Assembly: GCF_024713945.1 (NCBI RefSeq)
Contig: NC_134679.1
Location: forward strand, 2,113,001 to 2,177,000
DNA length: 64,000 bases
DNA from: Dermatophagoides farinae
Lineage: Eukaryota; Arthropoda; Arachnida; Sarcoptiformes; Pyroglyphidae
Direction: 5' to 3'
Positions 33,637 through 44,961 of the stretch are shown here, in pieces (position 1 is the first letter of the stretch; every line of letters begins with the position of its first letter). The notes below the pieces were generated by a model, which saw nothing but the letters and a program-made list of their open reading frames with translations, made no database searches and had not been told where the DNA came from. The translations under genes were made by a program, and so were the position numbers.

Positions 33637-34034
33637 TCAAACTTGATCAGATAATGAAATGAAACGTATACCATATAGATGACAATTATCATTCGGTTCT
33701 AATGTTGATGATAATTGATATTTTTTCAATTCACGTTTACGATAATCGATCCAGCATATTAATGCAACGCACATGGTTATAATGACAAATAATAATAATA
33801 GTAAAAAGAATAGAATTTGACCACCAATTGTTGATATGAAAAATATGGCCAATATAATGACAATAGCAATGATCATGCCTATGCATATGAAAGGAATAGG
33901 ATTGGAATGGTAAAATTGATGATAAACAAATATTTTAATCATAAACACATACCAGAAATTAATTCTAAACCGGCAAAACGATCATTTAATTTTTCACGTA
34001 ATGAAGGTGATCGAATAAAATGTTGTTGAATCAT
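33637..34034 (-). CDS. Small two-TM membrane protein, unrecognised
   Basis: Exons 33953-34034 and 33637-33878 join through a phase-1 intron into 107 residues. The first exon encodes a short basic cytosolic-type lead (MIQQHFIRSPSLREKL). The second encodes two adjacent membrane spans (MIIAIVIILAIFFIST and ILFFLLLLLFVIITMCVALICW), then a basic stop-transfer WIDYRKRELKKY and a polar tail. No known family is recognised. The exon design (phase-1 intron immediately before TM1) is the same as in four genes of the 50-56 kb cluster. It converges with the acyl-CoA dehydrogenase gene. The coding call rests on matching splice phases and strong hydrophobic periodicity. Confidence 0.65.
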
Positions 34035-34985
34035 TTTGGTTTTTTTTTCCTATCTATTAGTTTAACCCTGAATGAATCGATTGAATTTGAATTTGTTTTT
34101 CTTTGACACTTTTGTTTGTTTTTTTTTTTTTTTTTTTTTTGGTTATGAAAACACAACACAACAAAACACGATGTTGATTACATTGATTCGTTCGTTCGTT
34201 CGTTTGTTGGACAAGAAGAAGAAAAAGACAGATCCATTGAATTATTTTCAAGTAATTTTTGTTTCTGTTAATGAACATTTATTCTGTCTTACATATGGCT
34301 CTTTTAAACATCAACATTTTTTCATTTATAAACACACACACACAAACAACAGATGCATTTCACATTCAATCCTAGTCTAATATTCTGCATATTGTATACA
34401 CGGATGCCAAGTCAATCATGAGTCTCTATCTAAAATTAGAATTTTCTCTTTGATTCTTATACATACAATTTTTTTCGGATTTATTTCATTCTCCATCTTC
34501 TTTATCCATAGTGAATAAATGGATGGTTTTTTCCCCATTTGACTATAAAACTCATTCAAAATCACGTTAAAATCTACGGATTATTATTATTTGTCGTAAT
34601 ACCCGAAATTCACATAGGAAAAATTTTTTTTTTATGGTAATTAGAAAAAAATTTAAATAAATCTATAGCAAACTATTTAGTCTGTCGAATTTGTTATTCT
34701 TTACAAGTTTTCTTTTCATCATTTGAATAATAATTATTTTTCTAAATAAAATGTACTCGGAAAAAAATATGTAATATGTACCGATTCGATGTACACATTA
34801 AATTAGATTGAATATATGTTATAATAATACTGACATTATTGAAAAGTATTCCTTCATTTGTTGGTGTCTGTTGATTTTGTTTTTTTTTCTTGTTGAGATT
34901 TAATGACGATGATATTGATGATGATAATAATGATGATGATATGAGGAAATTTTTTTTTTTGTTGTTGTTACTGTAAGGTTAATGA
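34035..34985. other. Intergenic, low-complexity
   Basis: Poly-T run at about 34120-34140, TTCG repeats near 34185-34205 and CA tract near 34330. Frames at 34057 and 34072 are driven by these runs. No gene is supported. Confidence 0.4.
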
Positions 34986-35557
34986 TCATTTTACAATTCG
35001 ATCCAAATTGATCAATGAAGCATCGATATAAGGCATATCTTCACCGCCATTAAGATCCATTTGTCCTAAGCTTTTCGTTTCTAAATTCGTTTTTTTTTTG
35101 GCATTGAATGATAAAAATGAGTTAGAGATCATTATTATTGGATGTATAGAACACACTTACGATTATTGGCCATTTTATTTTCATTTGATTCAACGGTTTT
35201 TATCTTTGATTTCGTTTCATTCATTTTATCATCAACAACATTAGGCTTATTGCTGTTATGTCGTTGCTGTTTTTTCTTCGCCTGTGGTTGTTGTTGGCTG
35301 CGATTTAAATTTTTTTGACCATTCATTGATTTAAATTCAGATCTGGATGGTTGTCTACGTCCACTCCATGTTCGTTTTGGTGTTTGGTCATTATTAAATG
35401 CATATGTTGATGATGTACACCTGCATATAATTCAAATCATATTGAATGAAACATTCATTTAACCAAAAAATAAAAAAAAATGAATAACAAAATACCCAAA
35501 ATATTTTGATGACCAAATTTTGAAACGTTGCCATCTGGATAATTCATCTGAAGGCAT
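34986..35557 (-). CDS. Small basic orphan protein
   Basis: Three exons, 35496-35557, 35161-35420 and 34986-35080, join with consistent phases (2, then 1) into 138 residues. It begins MPSDELSRWQRFKIWSSKYFG, continues through TPKRTWSGRRQPSRSEFK, a Gln/Lys/Asn-rich disordered middle (QQQPQAKKKQQRHN) and an ordered-looking end MPYIDASLINLDRIVK. It has no signal peptide or membrane span. No family is recognised; it could be a nuclear or RNA-associated protein by composition only. Splice sites are canonical (GTATTT, GTAAGT; AG acceptors), which favours a real gene. Confidence 0.6.
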
Positions 35558-37527
35558 TCTTGTTTTTTTTTTTGAATCAATATATGGAATGAATGATGTT
35601 AAATTAGGGTGATAATAAGATATTTTTTTTCCCCACTAACACTTGTTGTTCATGTGGTTTACTAGTAATTTTTTTTTGTATTTAAAATATCTATATTTGT
35701 GCTTACATTTATCTGGGTGTTGGTATGTGGTGGATTATGAGGAACACTATTTTTATTAATAGAATTTGTTTAATTTGATCATCGTTATCATCATCATCAT
35801 CATTCGCAACGACATAGAAAAAGTGTTACCAGGGTTGCAATAATAAATATGCTTTGATCATTTTATTTGATCATTGGTTACCTATATGGTGTTAAATATA
35901 TATAGTTATGGATAAATTAGGTTTTGAGCACCAGATAAAATGAATGATGTGTAGTCATTGTCATTGTCTAATGGATTGTGTGTTTGTGTGTGTAGTGTTT
36001 TATAAGTGGATTTTATCCTAAATTTCCTGTTGCCTGCTATCGCATTGCTGTGAACATTAATCAATTAATCAATCAATTTGGATTTTTTTTTTGTAAATTT
36101 GATTGAATACTTGGATTATGAAATTTAAATATTCAAATTTATTATTGTTGATTGATAGATTGTTGAAATTGATCACAGGTAAAATTAAAAAAAAATTCAT
36201 CATTAAATTGTCATTAAAATTGATTTTCCTTTTTTATATTGCGGAAATTTGATGATGATGATGATAAAATCATTTCATCAATGTTCAGTATTTTTGATAA
36301 TTAATCAATTTTTTATATTTCATTGATTGAAAATTGTAAATACAAATGATGATAATGGAAATTGTTACAAAGAAGATGTTGTTGTTCTCTATTTTCTTGT
36401 TTGTCATTTTTTAGCACATTTTTTTCAATTTTGGACTTAATTTATAAACATGAAAAAAAAATTTATTGTTTATTGCCAAAATTTGATAAAGCTTCATATC
36501 CTCATCATCAAATAACGTGACATACAGAATTGACAAATGGACCCAAACAAGAGAAAGAGAGAAAAAGATGGCTATCTAATGGGGTGGGGAAAAAAAAGAA
36601 AGACCGACTGATTAATCAATGTTTTGATCGAATTTGACATTATTTTTCTTTACATTCATTTTTTTTGCTCTTGTTTTTCTGTTTCATTTTTCATTATTGA
36701 AATGTATTATATATGAAAGATGTCAATCATCATCATTATTATCATTATAATTTTGGTGATGATTTAGTGTGATAAACGGAAAAAATATTTGTCGTTTTTG
36801 TTTTTCTTTCCACAATCTATATATCTTTTTTTTCACCATGAACTTATTATTATGGGCAATGATAATTATTGTTTTTTTTTCTGGTCAATCTGGCCATAAT
36901 CATTTAATCAATAAATAATATGGATTTTTGTAGATAAACAATATAGACATTATCATGCGTAGTTAAAATATATTGATAGGATGCTATACACAAATCAATT
37001 TATATATTTGATAAAATGAAAATCATTTGTAAATGTTCTTTCTGGTATAAATCGAAAAAAAAAGAAACAAAAAAATCTTTGTACTGATTTCTTTCCATTA
37101 ATTTGTCCTCGATCATCAATTGAATGAAGTGGATGGTAAGAAAGAAGAAATCTGTAATTTTTTTTACTACATTTGTTGCACATATGGGTACAGGAATTCA
37201 TTTGAATGTTGATCGCATTTAAAAGTTTAAAAGTTTTTCCTGTTCTTAGGCTGATGTTTGTTATTCTTTATATTCATCAATCGTTTGTACAAGAAGATCA
37301 ATGAACTTTTTGGTGAATAGAATTTGGTTCTTAAGATTTTCTTCTTTTTTTTTGTCCACAATTTTTTTTTGAACAATTGAAATTCATCAACTTTTTTTTG
37401 TTTGAATCAAAAATCCATAAAGATCACCATTTTTTGTTCATTTATATTCAAGAAGATAATCAAAGTTTCTTTTTTTACGGTGAGGAAAAAACAAACAAAC
37501 AAACAAACAAACAAAAACGAAATAAAA
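35558..37527. other. Gene-free divergent region upstream of DGAT1
   Basis: Nearly 2 kb of A/T-rich sequence with TG/GT tracts and ATGATG runs. A frame at 36995-37201 is unsupported. It probably holds the DGAT1 5' UTR and promoter; AAAC repeats lie just before the start codon (37494-37515). Confidence 0.4.
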
Positions 37528-40341
37528 ATGGACACCAATGGTGGTGGTAATAATTCTTCTTCATCATCAACAAATACTATACGAAGACGTGAACGTAAAC
37601 GTTCACAAAGTTTAACAAATGATAATCATCTTTATGAAATAATACGAATGAATCAACCGGATAAACCGTAAGAAAAATCAATTGTGATCATTGAGTGAAA
37701 TTCATCCATTTTTTTCATTCATTGATCATAAATAAATTTGAATGTGAAATATAAAAATAAAAATGATGATAACAAAAGAATAATAATGATAATATATGAT
37801 AGAGGATCGATACTCATCAAAACTGACTAATCGATATAAAATGTTTGTCTCAATGTGTTTGATTTAATTGTTGTTTTTTGTTGTAATTGTTGTTGTCCAT
37901 TTTTCTATTGTCATTATAAATTATTACCTTTAATAATCGTTTAATCGATTCTTGTTTTCATTTATCGATTAATATTATATACAATTTATTATCCATCAAT
38001 ATATATAGGATCCATCAATATAGAGATTCATTATTTAGTTCATCCAGTGGTTTCAATAATTTTCGTGGATTCTTTACATTGGCACTTATATTGCTAGTAA
38101 GCATTATCATGATGATTATTATATGATCGATTAAAATATTCAAATTCCATAGGTATTAGCTACGTTACGTGTTGCTTTAGAGAATGTGATCAAATATGGT
38201 ATACTCATCAATTATTCACAGATATTTTGGCTATTTTTTAGCCATACATCCATTTGGCCCACAATCATTTCATTGAGTCTTTTAAATATTTTTATTTATT
38301 GTTCTTATTGGATTGAAAAACTTCTTAGTAAGGTGAGTATAAAAAACATATCTGTTTACGTGTGTGTGTGTTGATTTTTGATTGTTTCTTTTTTTTCATT
38401 TGAGTTCAACAATAATCACATCATTAAATAATGATGATTATGATTGTCGTATAATGATATCTTTGATAAGTGAATAGAATTCTGGAATTTAGAAATAAAA
38501 AAAATGTTCTTTTTTTCAATCCATAATGATCGATCAATGATTCATTTGTGTGTATTCATAACTACGGAATAAATGATTTTTCAAAAAAACGAAAAGATTT
38601 CTACGGTGAAATTAAACATTGTAAAAAAAGTAGGAAAAAATTAAACATTCTTGTTGTTGTTGTGGTTGATATTGCATTCGTCCGACGCCCATCTGTTCAT
38701 TAAATAATACAAACTGATGATAATGATTATGAATAAAAGAGAAAGAAAGAGAAAAAAAAATCAACCATTTATCGATGATTCGAATTGAAAAGAAAAGAAA
38801 AGAAATGAAAAGTTTTTAATGATTCCATCAATGATGGTGATATTTTTTTTCAATGCTTTAAAAGAAACAAGAAATGGCTAGTTTATGTGATTTATGGAAA
38901 GTCGAAAGGTCAATCATAGGTCATTGCGTTGATAATAATGATTATTAAGATCGTTTTTTTTTTGCTGCCTTGTATTCGTCTATAGACTAAATAATAATAG
39001 TTTTATTGCCAACACAACAATCGTTTGTTTTGTTTACTGAGATCTATTCATTGTTATCTTTATTGTTTATCGATTCCAAAATATATAGAATCAAATCAAT
39101 CCAAACAAAGCAACATATATAATATGGCTAAATCTAGCATCAGTTCTGTTATGGCCAATTGTAGCCGTATTTACAATACCAACACATGTTGTTGCTGCAT
39201 CATCATTTTCGATGATGTATTTGATTGTATGGCTAAAATTATATTCATATCATAGCGTCAATTATTGGTGCCGATTACATCAGAAAAAGACCCATAAACG
39301 CCATAATAGTGGTGATTCACGTCAATGGAATAATCATCAACATCAACATCAAAATGATAATCATCATCATCATACAGATGTAACGACAGCAATCAATCAA
39401 CAATTGGTTCAATATCCGGACAATCTAACCATTTCGGACATTTATTATTTCATTTGTGTGCCGACGCTTTGTTATGAATTAAATTTTCCCCGTACCGAAC
39501 GAATTCGTAAACGATTTCTATTTAAACGTCTATTTGAAGTGGTAGGTGATCAAAAAAAAAAAAAAAAAGAAAAATCAAAGAAAAAATCATTTAAAAAATT
39601 TCATCTTTGGTTGGTTTTTAGATATTTTTAACTCAACTTATATTGGCCTTGATACAGCAATGGATGGTGCCTACAATTCACAATTCATTGAAACCATTGC
39701 AAGAGATGGATTATTTTCGTATGCTCGAACGGTTATTGAAATTATCGGTATGTAAATGTTTTTGTATTTATTTATTGATGTTCGTTATGTTAAAATTGGC
39801 ACTTTGATTCGATTTTTTTTCTTCAAAACATTTAAACATTTAAATTAATTGATTTATTATGCAGATACCAAATCATGTTATCTGGTTAATTTGGTTTTAC
39901 ACCTATTTTCATTCATTCCTGAATTTAATTGGTGAAATTCTTCGCTTCGGTGATCGACAATTCTATAAGGATTGGTGGAATGCAGAATCATTACTATATT
40001 TTTGGAAAAATTGGAACATACCCGTACATCATTGGTGTGTGCGACATCTATATGTACCATTATTGAAACGTGGTTATTCGAAAATAACGGTTACAACAAT
40101 TGTTTTTCTTATGTCTGCCATATTTCATGAATATCTTGTATCGGTACCGTTATGTATGTTTCGATTTTGGGCATTTACCGGTATGGCCATGCAGATACCA
40201 TTTGTATTTGTTATACATACAGGATTCTTTCAAGGACATTATGCTAATATGTTTGTATGGTTTTCATTGATAATTGGCCAACCATTATGTATACTTGCCT
40301 GTTATCATGATTATTATGTTGTTCATCATGCTGTAAATTAA
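37528..40341 (+). CDS. DGAT1: Diacylglycerol O-acyltransferase 1
   Basis: Exons 37528-37667, 38009-38096, 38153-38332, 39089-39541, 39622-39747 and 39865-40341 give 487 residues, almost exactly the vertebrate length. MBOAT-family landmarks are [62 protein letters not shown], the FYKDWWN motif, [13 protein letters not shown] and [17 protein letters not shown] with the catalytic histidine. The enzyme makes triacylglycerol from diacylglycerol and acyl-CoA in the endoplasmic reticulum. The N-terminus is Ser/Asn-rich with an RRRERKR segment, as usual. A His/Asn-rich insertion lies in the cytosolic loop in exon 4. Intron 3 is 756 bases, the longest. Confidence 0.96.
38333..39088 (+). other. Intron 3 of DGAT1
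   Basis: Begins with GTGAGT and ends with TATATAG. A/T-rich with GAAA repeats at about 38780-38815. No internal gene is seen. Confidence 0.6.
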
Positions 40342-43300
40342 ATATTATATATATTGTGTGTTGTTTATTATAATATAAAAATAATCAAAAAAAAAAAAAA
40401 TAGAAAAACAAAATTTGTTATCTTTATCATCAACAACAAACAACAAAAACAAAAAACATCATCATAATCATCAATTTTGATGTGCTGCAATAATTTAAAT
40501 TTTTTTTTTTTGTTTGTTTGTCGTATTTCTTATTGCTTGCGATAAAACTACAATGGCCATGAGGTCCATAGTTTGCGAAATTGATGCTGTCAAAATAATA
40601 ATAATAATGATGATGATGATGAGTCATTAAATTGACGTAATAACTCTACCAAGGTTAATCGATCCATGATGATGATGAAAAAAAAAAATAAAATAAATCT
40701 CTACTTGTTTAGATTTGTGAATCCATTTCTAATTTTTTTTTCATCTTCCTTGAGAATTCAATGAAAAAAAAATGCTTCTAACATGATATGTTTGGCTACT
40801 ATACACTAAAATGTCATTGACTATTGTCAGAAGCAAAAAAAATAATTTTCGTTTTTTTTTCTGTGAAAAAAAATTGAATTTTTTTTTCTTTTATCAATCT
40901 GAAACAATTGATGATGAAAATGAAAATTGAAAATTTTCAATCTTTGTCATCATCAATGTTTATGAAGAAGATTTTGTCATACATTCGTTTCAATTTCAAA
41001 GATTTTTATATGAAAAAAAAATCGAATAATCGATAATCAGTTTTGTCACAAGAGAAACATTGTTTAAAATTTAAACTTTATATGGTTTTTTTCACCATTA
41101 GCCTATATACTATTTAATAATTTTGATTATTTCAATCTTGAGATTGGCCAGATTAATCGACCGTAACTCTGAAATTGGCAATGGCCACAAGCAATTTCAT
41201 CCCATTTCAACACTTTTTTTGATCGAATGAAAACAGAAATAATGATAATCATCATAAACGGTTAATCACTACTATAGTCATAATCATCATCAAATGGTGA
41301 TAGTATCAAACAATTCATATATGAATCTTTTGACAACAACTACCACTACCATACTACTATCTCCATTGATATAATTCATTTATTTCATCACTGAAAAAAG
41401 CCGTTCTGGTATTGTTGTCCAAAAAATTTTTTTTCTTTTCTAATTTTAAATGTTTCCAATAATTTTTTTGTTGTTGTTGTTGGATCCACGATCCACGATC
41501 ATCATCATCATCAACATCATTAGAAAGGCCCTTTTATACAGGTAAAACAAAGCTGTAATAATTTTTTTTTGTTTTGTTTTGTTTTCACTAAATCATAATA
41601 ATAGCTGGTTATTGTTTTTTTCCACTTCTATTCATTCATTTAATTTGAAAATATAAAAAAAATACGAAAATGCTTGCCCTGTGCAATGATGGGACCAAAC
41701 ATCATAATAATAATCATCATCATCACTGTTTACCACAAACCGAATTATGATGATGATGATGATTATTGTGTACGTATGTGTTGACGTAGTTTTTTTTTTA
41801 TGTTTTGTTTCTAAAAATGGATCAAAAACAAACTGAACTGTTATATTGCATGAACGAATGTGGTGAAGGATTTTTTTTTCTCAAATTTAAATTTCGTGAA
41901 TAAAAACAAAAAGTCACTTCTACTGCAGTCAAAAATAAAAAACAATAGTAGCCATGTAATTATGACGACAAAAATGTGAGAAAAAAAAATCTTGTAATTC
42001 GTCTTTATCATCATCATCATTATTGTGTTTGATGTACGATTGACATGAGGATGTTTTCGATACTCATGATAATAATCATTGTTTTGACCATTCTATATGA
42101 TAAAAATATCCCAAAATGATTACACTTATGACGATGATGATGATGATGAAAATAATCATTTTAAATCCATCTAGATATCAGACAAATAAACAATTGACCA
42201 ATTGATGACAATGATATTAATAATGAACACACACACACACACACAAAGAGAGAGAGAAAGAGAAAGAAGAAAAATCTAGGCGATTAAATGTAAAATGATG
42301 ATGATGATAATGGGGGGAGGAAAAAAATTTTTTTTTTTTGATCATAAATCTATAATGACAAATAATATAATATTTGGCTATCGACTTTTGGACAATTGAA
42401 AAATAAAATATCTACTATGAAATGGACAATAGATTTTTTTTTCTATGTTTCGTTTCTGATTTATGAAGATGAAAAATATGGACATGATCGGTGATAATAA
42501 TAATCATCATTGTGTGTGTATGTGTGTGTGTGCAATGTATCGATTGAAGATGAACAATCTTGTTGTTGGATCGTCTTTATCATTATCATCATCATCATCA
42601 TCATCGTCTAACCTCGTTCCACGACAAGGGCAATATTTTTGTTTTTTTTCATGATTTATACGATTTGAATTGAATATGAATTGTTCCAGTCATTCCAGAC
42701 ATATGTTGATGACGATTTTATTTTTATTCCCTCTTTTTTTCCACACAACTCTCACGCCGTTAAAATTATATTCACGAATTTTTTATTTTTATCTCATTTC
42801 ATTTCGAATCCAATTGATGATTTGAAACGGAAAAATTTTAATTTTTTTTCTCGTCATTCTATTATTTACCGGCGTGGTCTATTCGAACCATCATCAACAT
42901 CGATGTTCAATACCTTTATTTGCTTCACTAGATTTTGGAAAAGCTAAATTATCTATAGGAAAAAATATCATCATCATCATCATCTTGTGAATTGTCCGTT
43001 GAATTATAGATTCGATTTATTTTGATGATCACAATCTATCTTATATAGGCTCCATCATTATCATCGTCATATTGTCTCCCGGTATGATTGAATAAATAAA
43101 TGATGGTCATTCATGATGGTTTGTAGTCTGAATGTTGAACAAATCGAAAATTTTTCTATTTATTTTTTATTTATTTGAATTAAATTGATTGGAAATCTGG
43201 TATAGTTCATTTTTTGGGAGCCTTGTTTATTTCAAACTAAAAATAAACAAGGGAAAAAACTGATTAAGGTCAGGGAACATGTCATTATTATTGGTGATTA

Positions 43301-44961
43301 AATTCAACAGGTAATAATGATGACAATAAAAATAACAATAACAACAACAACAACAACAATCATATTCAGAAAATAGATTCAGAAATCAGAAAAATCATTT
43401 ACCATCTTTATTATCGTTTTTTTTTCTGACAGGCTGTTGCCATTTTTATATTGAATTTTGTTTTTCGAACAAAATTCATTTTTTTTCAAACCTTTAAAAA
43501 GTGATATAAGCTACGAATTATATAAAGCTATTTTTCATATCGTAGTGTGACCTTTAATAATTTCTTTTTTGTTTGAATAGAATCAAGTTATGTGATATTT
43601 ATGAAATGATCACTCACACAGACACACACACAAAAGTTGCAATCGAAATGAGTTTACTATTTTAGTTTTTGTTTTTTGGCTTTAATTTCTATATATCAAC
43701 CATTTACCTATTTTTAAGCTAAGTTTGTATTTCAAATACAATTACCAATAAAGAAAAAGGGTTAAAGCTTATAGGTTTGGTAACGGTTTGATACGATGAA
43801 TATGAATATTTTCTTCTACGGATTTCACCAACATAAACAATATATATAAATAGATCCAAAAATAGTAAGCTTAAATGATGATGATGATGATGATTATTAT
43901 CATCGATAGCCCAAAGGAAATTAAAGAGGCAAAATAAAAAGTGGATACATTAAGGTTTTTTTTTGTGATCTAAACAATATACAAAAAAATTCCATTAATT
44001 TGTGTGATCATTGTGTAATAATCCAATTCATAATCGATATCGGAATCAAATCAACACAGCAATAACAACAATAATAATAAACAACAGAAAAGAACATTGA
44101 CTTTTAGTAAAGTGACTCTATGAAAATCGATGATTCGATCCATCATTATGATTGAAAAGATGATTATAATAATATATGAATCGAAAAAAAAATCAAGAAG
44201 AATCCGATCATCATCATCATCATCATCTCGATCATTAGTATAATTTTTTTTATGCTTTGCTCTCTTTGATCCGATGGATTGATGAAAAAAAAAAGAAATA
44301 TTGTAAAATTTCCATAGAGCAAGAAAAGAAAATCTTCTCTATCATAATCATTCATTGATGATCGTTTTTTTTTGTTCGATGGATGACAAAAGAAGATTGA
44401 GAGAAAAGAAAATAAAAAAAAATGAAATTTTCATTTTTGACCAAAAAAATCAAATGAGAGAGAGAAAAAGAGAAAAAAAAGAGAATGGAAAAAAAACAGG
44501 TAAAGGTAGCCACGAATTGTCGTTGATTGAGATGATGATGATGATGATGATGTTGATGTTAAGGCCGAGACGAAAAAGATTGACCAGACAGATAAGTATA
44601 AAAGCAATGGTTAGACATTTATCATTTTCATTCATCCAAACACGTCAACGGAAAACCAGTCTGATCTTTGAGAAAAAAACAAGAAGAAAAACTTTTCAAA
44701 CCTTAAAGATTGATACCCTTTTTATAATCAAGATAATATTAGATCAATAAATTAGTTAAGAGTTTGTTGTAGTGTATATGTGCCACACAGTGATTACACA
44801 CACACACACAAAGTAATATTTAATTACTTGATCGCACAACAACAAACTACATTCAATCTTCAATTATTTAATTCATTCATTCATTTATATTCAATATATA
44901 TTATCATCATTGTCGTTATTATCATCATCAAGCTGAATAAATTCATAAACTTTGATCAATA
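40342..44961. other. 4.6-kb gene-free region upstream of TTC39
   Basis: The largest stretch without a gene. It is dominated by ATGATG/CATCAT, CA and A/T runs (CA tract near 42229-42246). Frames at 42463, 42681, 44164, 44355 and 44780 have run-driven composition. One perfect 12-bp stem with an 8-base loop lies at 43221-43252. It may contain long 5' UTR introns or distal regulatory DNA. Confidence 0.4.
43221..43252. other. Perfect hairpin-forming inverted repeat
   Basis: CCTTGTTTATTT (43221-43232) and AAATAAACAAGG (43241-43252) are exact inverted copies separated by caaactaa. It could form a stem-loop in RNA of either strand. No coding context is present; function is unknown. Confidence 0.5.

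Noticed and set aside
42880-42900. ATTCGAACC, reminiscent of a tRNA T-loop
   Set aside because: No acceptor stem, D-arm or anticodon arm could be folded around it; no other tRNA-like box B was found.
42463-42947. Frames in the 4.6-kb gene-free region
   Set aside because: Composed of Ser, Cys/Val and Phe runs from CATCAT, TGTG and T tracts, with no recognisable protein features.
44355-44750. 131-codon Lys/Arg/Glu/Met-rich frame
   Set aside because: Comes from AGA/GAAA and ATG repeats; no splice connection to TTC39 and no ordered segments.
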